DNA of 64,000 nt from Acidovorax sp. 107 (GTDB lineage: Bacteria > Pseudomonadota > Gammaproteobacteria > Burkholderiales > Burkholderiaceae_C). The position numbers and the translations under genes were made by a program. Shown here one piece after another: positions 9,905 through 18,534 of the stretch (position 1 is its first letter; every line of letters starts with the position of its first letter). The notes below the pieces were generated by a model. The model was not told the DNA's origin, made no database searches, and was given only the letters and a program-made list of their open reading frames with translations. The stretch covers positions 1,552,501 to 1,616,500 of the forward strand of contig NZ_QBTZ01000001.1 of the NCBI RefSeq assembly GCF_003058055.1, given 5' to 3'.

Positions 9905-11317
9905 ATGAATTCAAGAAGAGATTTTTTCCGGTTTGCTGGCATTGCCGGAGGGGCCGTGGCCGCAGCGAGTGTGAGCCGCGTGGCAATGGCCGCACTGCCA
10001 GAACCCGTGTACCAGACAAGCGCAGACACCATGGCGCCGCTGGTGCCCAACTCCGGGCGCCCCTACAATCCGGTGGTCACGCTCAACGGCTGGACGCTGC
10101 CCTGGCGCATGAACCAGGGGGTCAAGGAGTTCCACCTGGTGGCAGAACCCGTCGTGCGCGAAATGGCCCCTGGCTTCAAGGCCCACCTTTGGGGATACAA
10201 CGGCCAGAGTCCTGGTCCCACCATCGAAGTGGTGGAAGGCGACCGCGTTCGCATTTTTGTGACCAACAAGCTGCCCGAGCACACCAGCATCCACTGGCAT
10301 GGACAGCGTTTGCCCAATGGCATGGACGGTGTGGCGGGATTGAACCAGCCCGCAATCCAGTCGGGCAAGACCTTCGTCTACGAATTCGTGGCGCGCCGTC
10401 CAGGTACCTTCATGTACCACCCGCACGCCGATGAGATGACCCAGATGGCCATGGGCATGATGGGCTTTTGGATCACGCATCCAAAGACCAAGCATCCGCT
10501 GATTGATGAAGTGAATCGAGACTTTTGCTTCCTGCTCAGTGCCTACGACATTGAGCCCGGGGCCGCTACGCCGAAGGTCGCGGAAATGCTGAATTTCAAT
10601 TTATGGACTTGGAACAGCCGCATCTTTCCTGGCATCGACTCCTTGAACGTCCGGCTCAATGACAAGGTGCGTATTCGCATCGGCAATCTCACCATGACCA
10701 ACCACCCCATGCACTTGCACGGTCACGAGTTTTTGGTGACGGGCACGGATGGTGGTCCTACACCCAAGAGCACCCGTCTCTATGAAGTGACCACCGACGT
10801 GGCCGTGGGCCAGATGCGCCAGATCGAGTTCCTCGCGGACGAAGAAGGTGACTGGGCATTCCACTGCCACAAGAGCCACCACACCATGAATGCAATGGGT
10901 CACGACATTCCCACCATGATTGGCGTAGACCACCGGGGCGTGGCCAAGAAGATCAACAACCTGATCCCCGACTACATGGTCATGGGCGAACGGGGCATGG
11001 CGGACATGACCGAGATGGAGATGCCCATCCCGGACAACACCATTCCCATGATGACCGGGGAAGGCCCGTTCGGGTCGGTCGAAATGGGCGGGATGTTCAG
11101 CGTCGTCAAAGTACGCCGCGACCAGAAACCGGGCGACTACAAAAATCCGGGTTGGTACAAGAACCCAGAGGGCACGGTGGCGTACGAGTACACCGGCCCG
11201 ATGGCGGAGCCTGCCCGCTTCAAGGCCGAGGGCGGCCAATCCATGCCCCGCAAAGAGAAGTCCAGTTCGGACACTGTCGTCAAGGTCAAAAAGCCGTCTT
11301 CGCACAGCGGCCACTGA
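9905..11317 (+). CDS. Tat-exported multicopper oxidase (CopA/CueO-like)
   Basis: A 470-residue periplasmic oxidase. The Tat signal NSRRDFFRF is at residues 2-10. All copper-ligand motifs are present in order: IHWHGQR, MYHPHADEM, HPMHLHGHEF and HCHKSHHTMNAM. The C-terminal third is rich in Met (MGERGMADMTEMEMP, TIPMMTGEG), as in copper-binding oxidases. It probably oxidises Cu(I) to less toxic Cu(II) and may sequester copper. The ATG at 9905 is chosen because AAGGAAACC precedes it and the Tat motif begins there. It is shorter than plasmid CopA/PcoA (about 600 residues). Confidence 0.93.
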   Translation: MNSRRDFFRFAGIAGGAVAAASVSRVAMAALPEPVYQTSADTMAPLVPNSGRPYNPVVTLNGWTLPWRMNQGVKEFHLVAEPVVREMAPGFKAHLWGYNGQSPGPTIEVVEGDRVRIFVTNKLPEHTSIHWHGQRLPNGMDGVAGLNQPAIQSGKTFVYEFVARRPGTFMYHPHADEMTQMAMGMMGFWITHPKTKHPLIDEVNRDFCFLLSAYDIEPGAATPKVAEMLNFNLWTWNSRIFPGIDSLNVRLNDKVRIRIGNLTMTNHPMHLHGHEFLVTGTDGGPTPKSTRLYEVTTDVAVGQMRQIEFLADEEGDWAFHCHKSHHTMNAMGHDIPTMIGVDHRGVAKKINNLIPDYMVMGERGMADMTEMEMPIPDNTIPMMTGEGPFGSVEMGGMFSVVKVRRDQKPGDYKNPGWYKNPEGTVAYEYTGPMAEPARFKAEGGQSMPRKEKSSSDTVVKVKKPSSHSGH

Positions 11318-11352
11318 TCGCCTCCTTTCCTCATCCACAACCCAAGGTAACT

Positions 11353-11838
11353 ATGAAACGCACTCTTTCCCTGATCGCCGCCTCCGCCCTGGTGGCCCTG
11401 TCCTTCAACAGCTTTGCGGGCGGTACCCACAGCGGCGGTCACGGCCATGGAAGCGAGGAGTCAGCCATCGGCGAACCAGGCAAAGCCTCCAAAGTCAGTC
11501 GCACAATCAACGTGGACATGGCTGACACCATGCGCTTCACGCCCGCCGCGATCTCCGTCAAGCAGGGCGAAACGGTCAAGTTCGTGATCAAGAACAGTGG
11601 CCAGGTCAAGCATGAGTTCAGCCTGGGCACCGATGCCGAACTCAAGGAGCACTACGAGACGATGAAGAAGTTCCCGGACATGGAGCATGACGAGCCCAGC
11701 AAGGTGTCGCTGGCCCCCGGCAAGCAAGGCGAAATCATCTGGCAGTTCACCAAGGCTGGCGAAGTGAAGTTCGCCTGCCTGTACCCAGGCCACTACGACG
11801 CAGGCATGAAGGGCCAGGTCACGGTGGTCAAGAAGTAA
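11353..11838 (+). CDS. Cupredoxin (plastocyanin-like) protein
   Basis: A 161-residue periplasmic type-1 copper protein. The signal peptide ends SFA and is followed by a His/Gly stretch (THSGGHGHGS). The cupredoxin fold shows the ligands His in KHEFSLG and Cys-His-Met in CLYPGHYDAGM. It lies 35 bp after the oxidase, with AAGGTAACT before the ATG. It may be an electron acceptor for the oxidase or a copper buffer; the partner is inferred from gene order. Confidence 0.92.
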   Translation: MKRTLSLIAASALVALSFNSFAGGTHSGGHGHGSEESAIGEPGKASKVSRTINVDMADTMRFTPAAISVKQGETVKFVIKNSGQVKHEFSLGTDAELKEHYETMKKFPDMEHDEPSKVSLAPGKQGEIIWQFTKAGEVKFACLYPGHYDAGMKGQVTVVKK

Positions 11839-11876
11839 TCGGGGAATCCCTGCACGCAATTGAACAAGGAGCTCGT

Positions 11877-12218
11877 ATGAAAAACGCAAACACTTTATTG
11901 ATCGGCGCTATGTTGTCGCTGGTCACTCTCATGCCGCTGTCGGCCGTGGCGCAGGCCGCTGGAGACGCCGGAAAAGCCGCATCCACGACCGCAGCCTCCA
12001 TGACCGATGGAGAGGTGCGCAAGATCGACAAGGACGCCGGCAAGATCACCATCAAGCATGGCGACATCAAGCACTTGGAGATGCCGGGGATGACCATGGT
12101 GTTTGCTGCCAAGGACAAGGCCCTGCTCGACAAGACGCAGGTCGGCGACAAGATCCGTTTCATGGTGATCAACGAGGGCGGAAAGATGGTCGTCACCGCC
12201 ATCGAGCCTGCCAAGTAA
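11877..12218 (+). CDS. CusF-like periplasmic copper chaperone
   Basis: A 113-residue secreted protein with a signal peptide to about residue 27 (AVAQA). The CusF/YdeI-type small beta barrel has IKKH-type start and ligand segment HLEMPGMTMVF. In E. coli CusF the site is His, Trp, Met, Met; here the Trp position is Met, a variant frequent in such chaperones. AAGGAGCTC precedes the ATG. It delivers Cu(I)/Ag(I) in the periplasm, probably to an efflux complex. Confidence 0.88.
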   Translation: MKNANTLLIGAMLSLVTLMPLSAVAQAAGDAGKAASTTAASMTDGEVRKIDKDAGKITIKHGDIKHLEMPGMTMVFAAKDKALLDKTQVGDKIRFMVINEGGKMVVTAIEPAK

Positions 12219-12295
12219 GCACAAGGAGTGCCTCGCCGCGCCCTCAAGAAAGGGGGCGCTCTTCTGTTCGCACGTCAACCTACCAAGGAAAAATC

Positions 12296-12589
12296 ATGAA
12301 AACTCTCCTTATCGCCCTGGCCATGACCGCCGCATCGTCCGCATTCGCTGCTGGCGACACCCAAGAGGCCACGCCCTACACCAACTCCAAGGCGCAAGCG
12401 CATGGCGAGGAACACAAAAAGGCCCGTCCTGCGACCGGTGTGAAGCGGACCAAGGATGGCAGTACGGCGCGGGGTGAAGGCTCTGGCATCGCCGACACCA
12501 GCAAGGCCGAAGCCCGTGGTCAGGAAAAGGCCAATGCGCGGGAAGCCATGCCGCACAAGGAAGCCACTCCGGGCTCCACGCCCAAGTAG
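12296..12589 (+). CDS. Small Lys/Ala-rich secreted protein, end of copper operon
   Basis: A 97-residue protein with a clear signal peptide (MKTLLIALAMTAASSAFA). The mature part is hydrophilic and low in complexity, with HGEEHKKARP and NAREAMPHKEATPG. No family is recognised. CAAGGAAAA lies before the ATG. It is the last plus-strand gene of the copper operon, 77 bp after the CusF-like gene. Disorder and His/Lys content would suit a weak metal buffer, but that is a guess. Confidence 0.75.
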   Translation: MKTLLIALAMTAASSAFAAGDTQEATPYTNSKAQAHGEEHKKARPATGVKRTKDGSTARGEGSGIADTSKAEARGQEKANAREAMPHKEATPGSTPK

Positions 12590-12746
12590 TTCCGAGACAG
12601 AGAGGTGGCAAAAAAGTAGCAACCGCCCAAAGACCTCAGGCCGACCATCGCTGCGTCAAGGCGATGGTCGGCGGCTCCAAGGCGGTTTCAATACCCACCG
12701 CGATGAACGTGTGCCGGAGCAGATCTTTTGCGGTACGGACGCGTAG

Positions 12747-12938
12747 TCAAGAGGGCGGGTAGCCCGCCTCGGTGAGCGCTTCCGCAAGCGTCAGACGGTC
12801 TTCAGCACTCTGCACCGTAACCAAGCGCTTGGACATGTCCACCTGCACCTTGCAGCCAGGATCCACCATCTGCAGTGTCTGGTTCACCATCCCTGCGCAG
12901 TGCCCGCAGGTCATGTCGGGAAGCTGGAATTCATGCAT
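12747..12938 (-). CDS. CopZ-like HMA metallochaperone
   Basis: A 63-residue soluble HMA domain with the metal site DMTCGHC (residues 8-14) and a family-length fold ending EAGYPPS. It lies 60 bp downstream of the cadR-like regulator on the same strand, so it may be co-transcribed with it. It would carry Cu(I) or a similar ion in the cytosol, either to the adjacent P-ATPase or to buffer it. Confidence 0.9.
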   Translation of the reverse strand: MHEFQLPDMTCGHCAGMVNQTLQMVDPGCKVQVDMSKRLVTVQSAEDRLTLAEALTEAGYPPS

Positions 12939-12998
12939 TTACTTCTCGTGGCAAAGAGTTGAGAGGAGTGCAGTCTCGGACTTGCCACAGTGGCAAGG

Positions 12999-13433
12999 TC
13001 AACCACTTTTTTCTCCATGGCACAGACAGGCCTCACCATGGGCTGCCGCGACAAGCTCGTTAAGAATTCCACAGCTCTGATGCGCATGCTCTCCACTGCA
13101 TGCTGAGCGCAGCTGCAGCAGTTGCTTTTCCAACGCCATCATGCTGATGATGCGAGCGCGCAGCCGACTTAGCTGGTCATCGATCAAATGGTTGACGTCT
13201 GCGCACGCCTCTTGCGGGGCATCCAATGCACCCAATAAGCTCTTTATGTCAGCCAGCGGGATGTCCAGCGCCCTGCAGTGCCGCACAAACGACAACCGCT
13301 CCAGGTGGGCCGGAGCGTAGTTGCGATAGCCATTGGCCAGCCGCGCGGGTAGAGGCAAGAGGCCTTCCTTTTCGTAAAAACGGATCGTTTCGGCATCAAC
13401 GCCTGTTGCGGCGGCCAGTTCCTTGATCTGCAT
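12999..13433 (-). CDS. cadR: MerR-family Cd/Pb/Zn regulator (CadR/PbrR type), copy 1
   Basis: A 144-residue regulator with winged helix MQIKELAAATGVDAETIRFYE. Cysteines in the CadR/PbrR positions are visible: EACADVN, SACSGEH and SCGILNEL. The tail HGEACLCHG adds a CxC. It is divergent from the cadA-type ATPase, with the operator at 13459-13489 between them. By family it would repress without metal and activate with Cd(II), Pb(II) or Zn(II). Which metal is preferred cannot be read from sequence. Confidence 0.9.
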   Translation of the reverse strand: MQIKELAAATGVDAETIRFYEKEGLLPLPARLANGYRNYAPAHLERLSFVRHCRALDIPLADIKSLLGALDAPQEACADVNHLIDDQLSRLRARIISMMALEKQLLQLRSACSGEHAHQSCGILNELVAAAHGEACLCHGEKSG

Positions 13434-13458
13434 GTTGAGAGCTGGATATTGGGAAGTC

Positions 13459-13489
13459 TTGACACTGTAGCGACTCCAAGGTTTCCAAT
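13459..13489 (+). promoter_or_regulatory. MerR-type promoter of cadA copy 1
   Basis: A -35 TTGACA (13459-13464) and -10 TCCAAT (13484-13489) are separated by 19 bp containing CTGTAGCGACTCCAAGG. The overlong spacer is the hallmark of MerR-family control. The second cadA promoter (41733) has the same spacing and the same GGTTTCCAAT or GGGTTTCCAAT end. AAGGAGAG lies before the cadA start. Confidence 0.88.
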
Positions 13490-13512
13490 CGAGGCATCAA
13501 GGAGAGAAATTT

Positions 13513-15834
13513 ATGAAATCCTGCTGCGACGAAGCACAAAAACCAACCTCCCAGGACCCATGCTGCGCTCCAGCCGCTCCCGTCTCTACTCAGCTTGATT
13601 CCTGTTGCGCCAGCCCGGTTGCGGCCTCTCCAGATACTTGCTGTACCCCACATTCGCTAGCAACCGCAGCGCCTTCGTTTGCAAATGGGCGTGGCCCCCA
13701 GGGAGCCATGTTCCGCATCGAGGCCATGGACTGCGCAGCCGAAGAAAGTGAGATCCGCCGCGCGCTGAAGTCAATTGCCGGGGTGCGCGGCCTGGGGTTT
13801 CAGCTCGGCGCACGCACGCTGACCATTGACGCCCCTGATGCTGTGATTCCTCAAGCCTTGGCGGCCATTCGCAAGGCAGGGTTCGACCCGCAGCCCGTGG
13901 CAACCGCTGCGGCAACGGGCGAAGCCCCTGGGCGGGCCTCCACCACCGACGAACTCGGGCGTATGGGGTTGGCGCTGGGCCTGGCCGTCTGCGCCGAAGC
14001 CGTGGCCTTCTTCTCTCCAGACACGCTGGCCTTCAAGGGCATTGGCATGGCCCTGGCGGCGGCGGCCATCTGGCTGGCGGGCTTTTCCACCTACCGCAAG
14101 GGGTTTGCCGCCTTGCTGCAGGGACGGCTGAACATCAATGCGCTGATGACGGTGGCCGTGACCGGCGCGTTTCTCATTGGCCAATGGCCAGAAGCCGCCA
14201 TGGTGATGGCCCTCTATGCCATTGCTGAATTGATCGAAGGCCGCGCGGTAGACCGTGCACGCAATGCCATCAAGAGCCTGTTGGATCTCACGCCCGAGAC
14301 GGCCGAAGTACGCCAGCCTGACGGCAGCTGGAAATCGGTGGCCGCTGCACAGGTTCCCGTCAACGCCATCGTCCGGGTCAGGCCGGGCGAGCGCATGCCG
14401 CTGGACGGCACGGTGGCCGTTGGGACCAGCGCAGTCAACCAGGCGCCGGTCACGGGAGAGAGCATTCCGGTGGACAAGGTTCCTGGAGATCCCGTGTTTG
14501 CTGGCACCATCAACGAAACAGGCACCCTGGAGGTGATGGTCACGGCAGAGGCCAGCAACACCACCTTGGCCCGCATCATTCACTCGGTGGAACAGGCGCA
14601 GGGCTCACGCGCCCCCACACAGCAGTTCGTGGACCGGTTTGCTGCCATTTACACCCCGGCTGTGTTCATCATGGCCGTTCTTGTGGCGACGCTCACTCCG
14701 GTCTTTATGGACCTGACGTGGGTGGATGCCGTCTACAAGGCTCTGGTACTGCTGGTCATCGCCTGCCCCTGTGCGCTGGTGATCGCAACGCCGGTGACGG
14801 TGGTCAGTGGTCTGGCTTCTGCGGCCCGGCGTGGCATCCTCATCAAGGGCGGGGTTTACCTGGAAGACGCGCACAAACTCAAGGCCATTGCGCTCGACAA
14901 GACCGGCACGATCACGGAAGGAAAACCCAAACTGGTGGCCCAGCACGTGCTGGCCAGAACGTATCCCGAAACCCAGATTCTGGGCTGGGCGGCGGACCTG
15001 GCCGGTCACTCTGACCACCCCGTGTCCAAGGCCATCGCGCAAGGACTGTCTGCTGGCCAGGGCATCGTGGCAGGCTTCACGGCCCTTGCCGGACGTGGTG
15101 TGGAAGCCCAGCTTGATGGCCAACCCCTGATTCTCGGGAATCACCGGCTCATCGAGGAACGGGGTCTTTGCAGCCCCGCCATTGAGGCGCTGCTACAGGC
15201 ACAGGAATCGCAGGGCCGCACGGTGACCCTTCTGGCCAGTCAATCGGAGGTTCTTGCCATCTTTGCGGTGGCCGACACCATCAAGGACAGCTCACGGGAG
15301 GCCATCGCCCAGCTATACGCGCTGGGAATCGCCTCGGTCATGCTGACCGGAGACAACCAAGCCACGGCAGAGACCATCGCCAAACAGGCGGGCATCGACC
15401 AGGCGCATGGAAACCTGCTGCCAGAAGACAAGCTGTCGGCCATTGAGCAGATGCAGGCCCAGTACGGTGCCACGGCGATGACGGGGGATGGCATCAATGA
15501 CGCACCTGCGCTGGCACGCGCCGACATCGGCCTTGCCATGGGTGCAGCAGGAACCGACACGGCCATGGAGGCTGCGGACATCGTCATCATGAATGACGAT
15601 CTGCGCCGCATCCCCGAAGTCATCCAGCTCTCCAGGCGCACGCGGGGCATCCTTCTTCAGAACATCGTGCTGGCGCTGGGTATCAAGACGGTGTTCTTGG
15701 TGCTTGCGGTCTTTGGGAACGCGTCGATGTGGATGGCGGTTTTTGCGGACATGGGGGCCAGCCTCCTGGTGGTTGGCAATGGGCTGAGGCTGCTGCGCGG
15801 CACGCGCGCTCACGCGGTCCGCGCTGTTGGTTAG
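13513..15834 (+). CDS. cadA: Cd/Zn/Pb-exporting P1B-type ATPase, copy 1
   Basis: A 773-residue inner-membrane pump. The N-terminal tail has four Cys-Cys pairs (CCDE, CCAP, CCAS, CCTP) within 50 residues. One HMA-like domain follows with a single-Cys site, AMDCAAEE. The body shows the TGES phosphatase loop, the membrane site Cys418-Pro-Cys420 (IACPCALV), phosphorylation Asp462 (DKTGTITEGKP), the HP motif (SDHPVSKA) and GDGINDAPAL. CPC with a Cys-rich tail fits Zn/Cd/Pb rather than Cu. It is divergent from cadR, and a similar pump with two HMA domains is at 41770. Confidence 0.95.
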   Translation: MKSCCDEAQKPTSQDPCCAPAAPVSTQLDSCCASPVAASPDTCCTPHSLATAAPSFANGRGPQGAMFRIEAMDCAAEESEIRRALKSIAGVRGLGFQLGARTLTIDAPDAVIPQALAAIRKAGFDPQPVATAAATGEAPGRASTTDELGRMGLALGLAVCAEAVAFFSPDTLAFKGIGMALAAAAIWLAGFSTYRKGFAALLQGRLNINALMTVAVTGAFLIGQWPEAAMVMALYAIAELIEGRAVDRARNAIKSLLDLTPETAEVRQPDGSWKSVAAAQVPVNAIVRVRPGERMPLDGTVAVGTSAVNQAPVTGESIPVDKVPGDPVFAGTINETGTLEVMVTAEASNTTLARIIHSVEQAQGSRAPTQQFVDRFAAIYTPAVFIMAVLVATLTPVFMDLTWVDAVYKALVLLVIACPCALVIATPVTVVSGLASAARRGILIKGGVYLEDAHKLKAIALDKTGTITEGKPKLVAQHVLARTYPETQILGWAADLAGHSDHPVSKAIAQGLSAGQGIVAGFTALAGRGVEAQLDGQPLILGNHRLIEERGLCSPAIEALLQAQESQGRTVTLLASQSEVLAIFAVADTIKDSSREAIAQLYALGIASVMLTGDNQATAETIAKQAGIDQAHGNLLPEDKLSAIEQMQAQYGATAMTGDGINDAPALARADIGLAMGAAGTDTAMEAADIVIMNDDLRRIPEVIQLSRRTRGILLQNIVLALGIKTVFLVLAVFGNASMWMAVFADMGASLLVVGNGLRLLRGTRAHAVRAVG

Positions 15835-15845
15835 ATCTAGCGGGT

Positions 15846-16901
15846 TCAGTGAACGTGCTGATGGTGCACGTCAGGAGCATGGGGATGGGCGTGGGTCACA
15901 GGCTCATGGGTGTGCTTGTGGCTGTGGCTGCCAGTTGGCATTACTACGTGCACATGTGCATGGTGCCCATCGTCGTGCCGGTGAGCATGCTCATGCTCCA
16001 GCACTTCGTGCGTGTGCTCGTGTCCATGGCTTTCCGCCAGATGGAGCATTACTCCCGCCAACATGAACACTCCACCCAAGAGCATAAACCACCCCGCAGA
16101 GCGTTCCCCGAAACCGAAGGCCACGGCAGCACCAATGAAGGGCGCGAAGGCGAACACCGAGCCCGTCCGCGCCGCACCAAATGCCCGCTGGGCCAGGAGG
16201 TAACAGCGCAGACTCAGGCCGTAACCAGTGGCTCCAACGGCGAGAAGTCCCAGTGCTGCGGACAGGGAAGGCAAAGGCTCCCCAGTCGAAACAGCCAATG
16301 CAGCCGTCGCTGCGGCCCCCAGGGTGGCCTTGGCCATCACCACCTGGCTGGGGTCGCGCTCAGCCAGCCCACGGGACAAGGTGTTGTCCACCCCCCAGGC
16401 GACCGTGGCCAGCAGCACGGCAAGCAGCCCCAGCAACTGCACGCCTCCTTGCAGGCCTTGGTCCAGAACGAGCGCCATTCCTCCTGCGAGCAGCAACAGC
16501 ATGGCGGCCCACACGCGGCGGTCCATGGTTTCGCTGTACAGCCACCATGCCAGCGTGGCGGTGAACAGCGCTTCCAGAGTGAGCATGAGCGACGCGCTGG
16601 CTCCGCTCGTGTGCTGCAGGCCCCAGGCCAGGGCCACCGGCCCCAGCGCGGCGCCAAAGCCAGCCATCGCCAGAAGGCGCGGAATGTCGGACCTCTGCAC
16701 TCGCGCTTCATGCGCAGCAGTCCGCAGCGACAGTGCCCCGATCAGGGCCGCTCCTAAGTACAGCAGCGCTGCGGTCGTGAAGGCCCCGAGCCCTGCGCCC
16801 AGCCTCTGTACCGCGGGCGTGCTGATGCCGAAGAGTACCGCCGCCAGCAGGGCGAGAAAGCCACCGCGCAAGGCGGGAAGATGCAAAGGGTCACGCTTCA
16901 T
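15846..16901 (-). CDS. EamA/DMT-family permease with His-rich C-terminal tail
   Basis: A 351-residue protein with about ten predicted membrane helices in two EamA-like repeats (GISTPAVQRLG early; WGVDNTLSRGLAERDP in the second half). After the last helix comes a tail of about 60 residues in which His is nearly every second or third residue (HGHEHTHEVLEHEHAHRH, then HKHTHEPVTHAHPHAP). The start at 16901 is the ATG nearest the first helix; another ATG at 16925 adds 8 residues. It converges with cadA, with 11 bp between stops. A metal-related transport role is inferred from the tail and neighbours. Confidence 0.85.
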   Translation of the reverse strand: MKRDPLHLPALRGGFLALLAAVLFGISTPAVQRLGAGLGAFTTAALLYLGAALIGALSLRTAAHEARVQRSDIPRLLAMAGFGAALGPVALAWGLQHTSGASASLMLTLEALFTATLAWWLYSETMDRRVWAAMLLLLAGGMALVLDQGLQGGVQLLGLLAVLLATVAWGVDNTLSRGLAERDPSQVVMAKATLGAAATAALAVSTGEPLPSLSAALGLLAVGATGYGLSLRCYLLAQRAFGAARTGSVFAFAPFIGAAVAFGFGERSAGWFMLLGGVFMLAGVMLHLAESHGHEHTHEVLEHEHAHRHDDGHHAHVHVVMPTGSHSHKHTHEPVTHAHPHAPDVHHQHVH

Positions 16902-17229
16902 AGGTGAGGGATTTGAGCACGACATCGGAGTCTGGTAATCCCCAGAACTGGACAAGGCAAGGGGTTCAAAGACGGAAATAGCTGACTCGACGAGAAGTGG
17001 AAGGTCTGCTTTCGAAGAAAGCGGCCAACGACATTGTCAGACTGAGCGACGGCAACCAGCCTGAAGCAGCCGTATTGACCATTTTTCAGCTGCATTCGTT
17101 CGCTTCATCCCATCCAAAGAAATCACCTCCCACTGGAAGCCCTCGCTTCTTATCTTGTGTGGGACGACCATCAGCGCCACCCCCCGAGCTGCGTTCACAT
17201 CTGCTCAGACCAAAAAAAGAAGCCACAAT
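16902..17229. other. Intergenic stretch with no gene seen
   Basis: Between the EamA gene and the terminator of the next unit there is no open frame with family features on either strand. It marks the join between the metal block and the plasmid-like backbone. No inverted terminal repeat was recognised here. Confidence 0.5.
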
Positions 17230-17259
17230 AAAAAAGGGACCAGGCCACAGCCTAGTCCC
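17230..17259 (-). terminator. Intrinsic terminator of the 18534-17298 minus unit
   Basis: On the minus strand GGGACTAGGC-TGTG-GCCTGGTCCC forms a 10-bp stem (one G-U pair) followed by TTTTTT. It lies 38 bp past the stop of the SH3-like gene. Confidence 0.85.
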
Positions 17260-17297
17260 CTTCAACAAGTAGTGGCCAACGCCACATTCGCCAGGCC

Positions 17298-17726
17298 TCA
17301 CCCCAGCCTGCACAACTCCATGTTTACCTTGACGAGCTCTGACTCGTGAACCCACCCGAGGGTGGAGTTCGGACCAAACTCGGCGTCATGGACTCCCTTC
17401 AACTGCACCCACTCCTGAAACCGCCCCACCACCCGCAAGGTAAAGCCCTTCATCAGGATCATCTTGGGCTTGGTGTCCTCGTACGGCACAGCAGTCTCAA
17501 ATACCCGCGTGCCTACAAACACCGTACGGTTCTTCACCTCCTTGCTCAGCGGCCGCACGCAAGCCGAAGTCTCCGGCTGTGGTGACTGCGCCCATGCGCC
17601 TTGCACCAGCAACGCACACAAAAGGCTGCCAGCTAACAATAGGGCAGGGCAGGTAACTCCCTGGAGGTGCCTAGGAATTGCATTCGTTCCAACATCTTGA
17701 ACCTGCTTATTTTTTGTTGTCTTCAT
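17298..17726 (-). CDS. Secreted protein with SH3-like domain
   Basis: A 142-residue protein with a long N-region and a hydrophobic segment (LLLAGSLLCALLVQGAWAQ, residues about 30-47) acting as signal peptide. The mature part has VFVGTRVFETAVPYEDTKP and GRFQEWVQLKG, then TLGWVHESELV, which read like a bacterial SH3-type fold. No named family is certain. AAAGGAG precedes the ATG at 17726. It is the last gene of a four-gene minus unit ending at the 17230 terminator. Confidence 0.7.
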   Translation of the reverse strand: MKTTKNKQVQDVGTNAIPRHLQGVTCPALLLAGSLLCALLVQGAWAQSPQPETSACVRPLSKEVKNRTVFVGTRVFETAVPYEDTKPKMILMKGFTLRVVGRFQEWVQLKGVHDAEFGPNSTLGWVHESELVKVNMELCRLG

Positions 17727-17750
17727 TGCATATCTCCTTTCCGCGCCAGA

Positions 17751-18080
17751 TCAGCGCCCGTGTTTCTCAACACACTCGATCAAAGCCTTCGCAAAATCTG
17801 CCTGCAGGGTCTGCAGCGGAATCCCGCCCCGGCTCTCCGCAAACTCATCCAGGTTCTTGAGGTCGTAGCGCTCGCCCATCTTGTCCACCGCGCACTGACA
17901 GGTCTTCTTGCTGCTGCCCCCATCAGTGCAGCCCTTGACCATCATTCGTTCCGTCTTGGAGCCAGAACACCCCACCAAAGCCAGCACGGCACCCAACGTG
18001 AGTGCTGTGATCACACCCCTGGACCCACGGATCCAGCTTTGCAGACCCACTAGCTGCGCCCCCGTCATTCCGAATCGCAT
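17751..18080 (-). CDS. Small lipoprotein
   Basis: A 109-residue protein. The hydrophobic segment leads to lipobox ALVGC-SGS (Cys near residue 38). The mature domain contains four further Cys (KGCTDG, KTCQCAVD, IECVEK), suggesting disulfides. The start at 18080 is set by a strong AAGGAGGGG, 5 bp upstream; an in-frame start at 18131 has none. Function is unknown. Confidence 0.75.
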   Translation of the reverse strand: MRFGMTGAQLVGLQSWIRGSRGVITALTLGAVLALVGCSGSKTERMMVKGCTDGGSSKKTCQCAVDKMGERYDLKNLDEFAESRGGIPLQTLQADFAKALIECVEKHGR

Positions 18081-18156
18081 AACCCCTCCTTGTGTAAAAA
18101 AACGCACGCCCAGCCCTCCAGGCGCGCTCATCGTTCTGTTCCCAACTCAAAGCCCC

Positions 18157-18291
18157 TCACCGCTTTCCACTGTTGGCCATCCCAATCAGCAGCCAGAGCA
18201 CGATCACTCCCAGCCCGAACCAGAAGCCCAGCGAGGCAAAGAACAGGTAGACCATCAAACACACCAAAATCACCTGTGCCAAAAACGCCAT
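18157..18291 (-). CDS. 44-residue membrane protein
   Basis: A short frame giving MAFLAQVILVCLMVYLFFAS, then GFWFGLGVIVLWLLIGMA and NSGKR, so two membrane helices or one long hairpin with a positive tail. AGGAGAAAG lies 6 bp before the ATG. It sits between two other small membrane or lipoprotein genes on the same strand. No family is recognised. Confidence 0.7.
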   Translation of the reverse strand: MAFLAQVILVCLMVYLFFASLGFWFGLGVIVLWLLIGMANSGKR

Positions 18292-18312
18292 GGTGCTTTC
18301 TCCTGTCCAGCC

Positions 18313-18534
18313 TTAACTGGCCATCACAAACGCCACCATGGCAACGATCAGCAAGCCCCCAATGAACTTGCCCAGTCCTGGCAACACCATCACAGGCCAC
18401 ACCAACCCCTGGCCCAGGTGGTACGCAAAACTTCGGTAGGGCTCATCCCCCCAGTTGTTGGCATAGATCGCATACAGCAGCCCGAACAAGAAATACCCCA
18501 CCACCACCCAACGACCCCAAGCAAACCGCTTCAT
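18313..18534 (-). CDS. 73-residue membrane protein
   Basis: Two predicted helices (VVVGYFLFGLLYAIYA and the C-terminal FIGGLLIVAMVAFVMA) are joined by a loop with NWGDEPYRSFAYHLGQG. The ATG at 18534 has AGGAGGAAT upstream, which decides against the longer frame. It is the first gene of the four-gene minus unit, divergent from the XRE regulator. Function is unknown. Confidence 0.75.
   Translation of the reverse strand: MKRFAWGRWVVVGYFLFGLLYAIYANNWGDEPYRSFAYHLGQGLVWPVMVLPGLGKFIGGLLIVAMVAFVMAS

Noticed and set aside
8365..10050. Long minus-strand open frame (561 codons) opposite the TolC and oxidase genes
   Set aside because: It is a GC-driven antisense shadow; the plus strand has full-length families with ribosome sites there.
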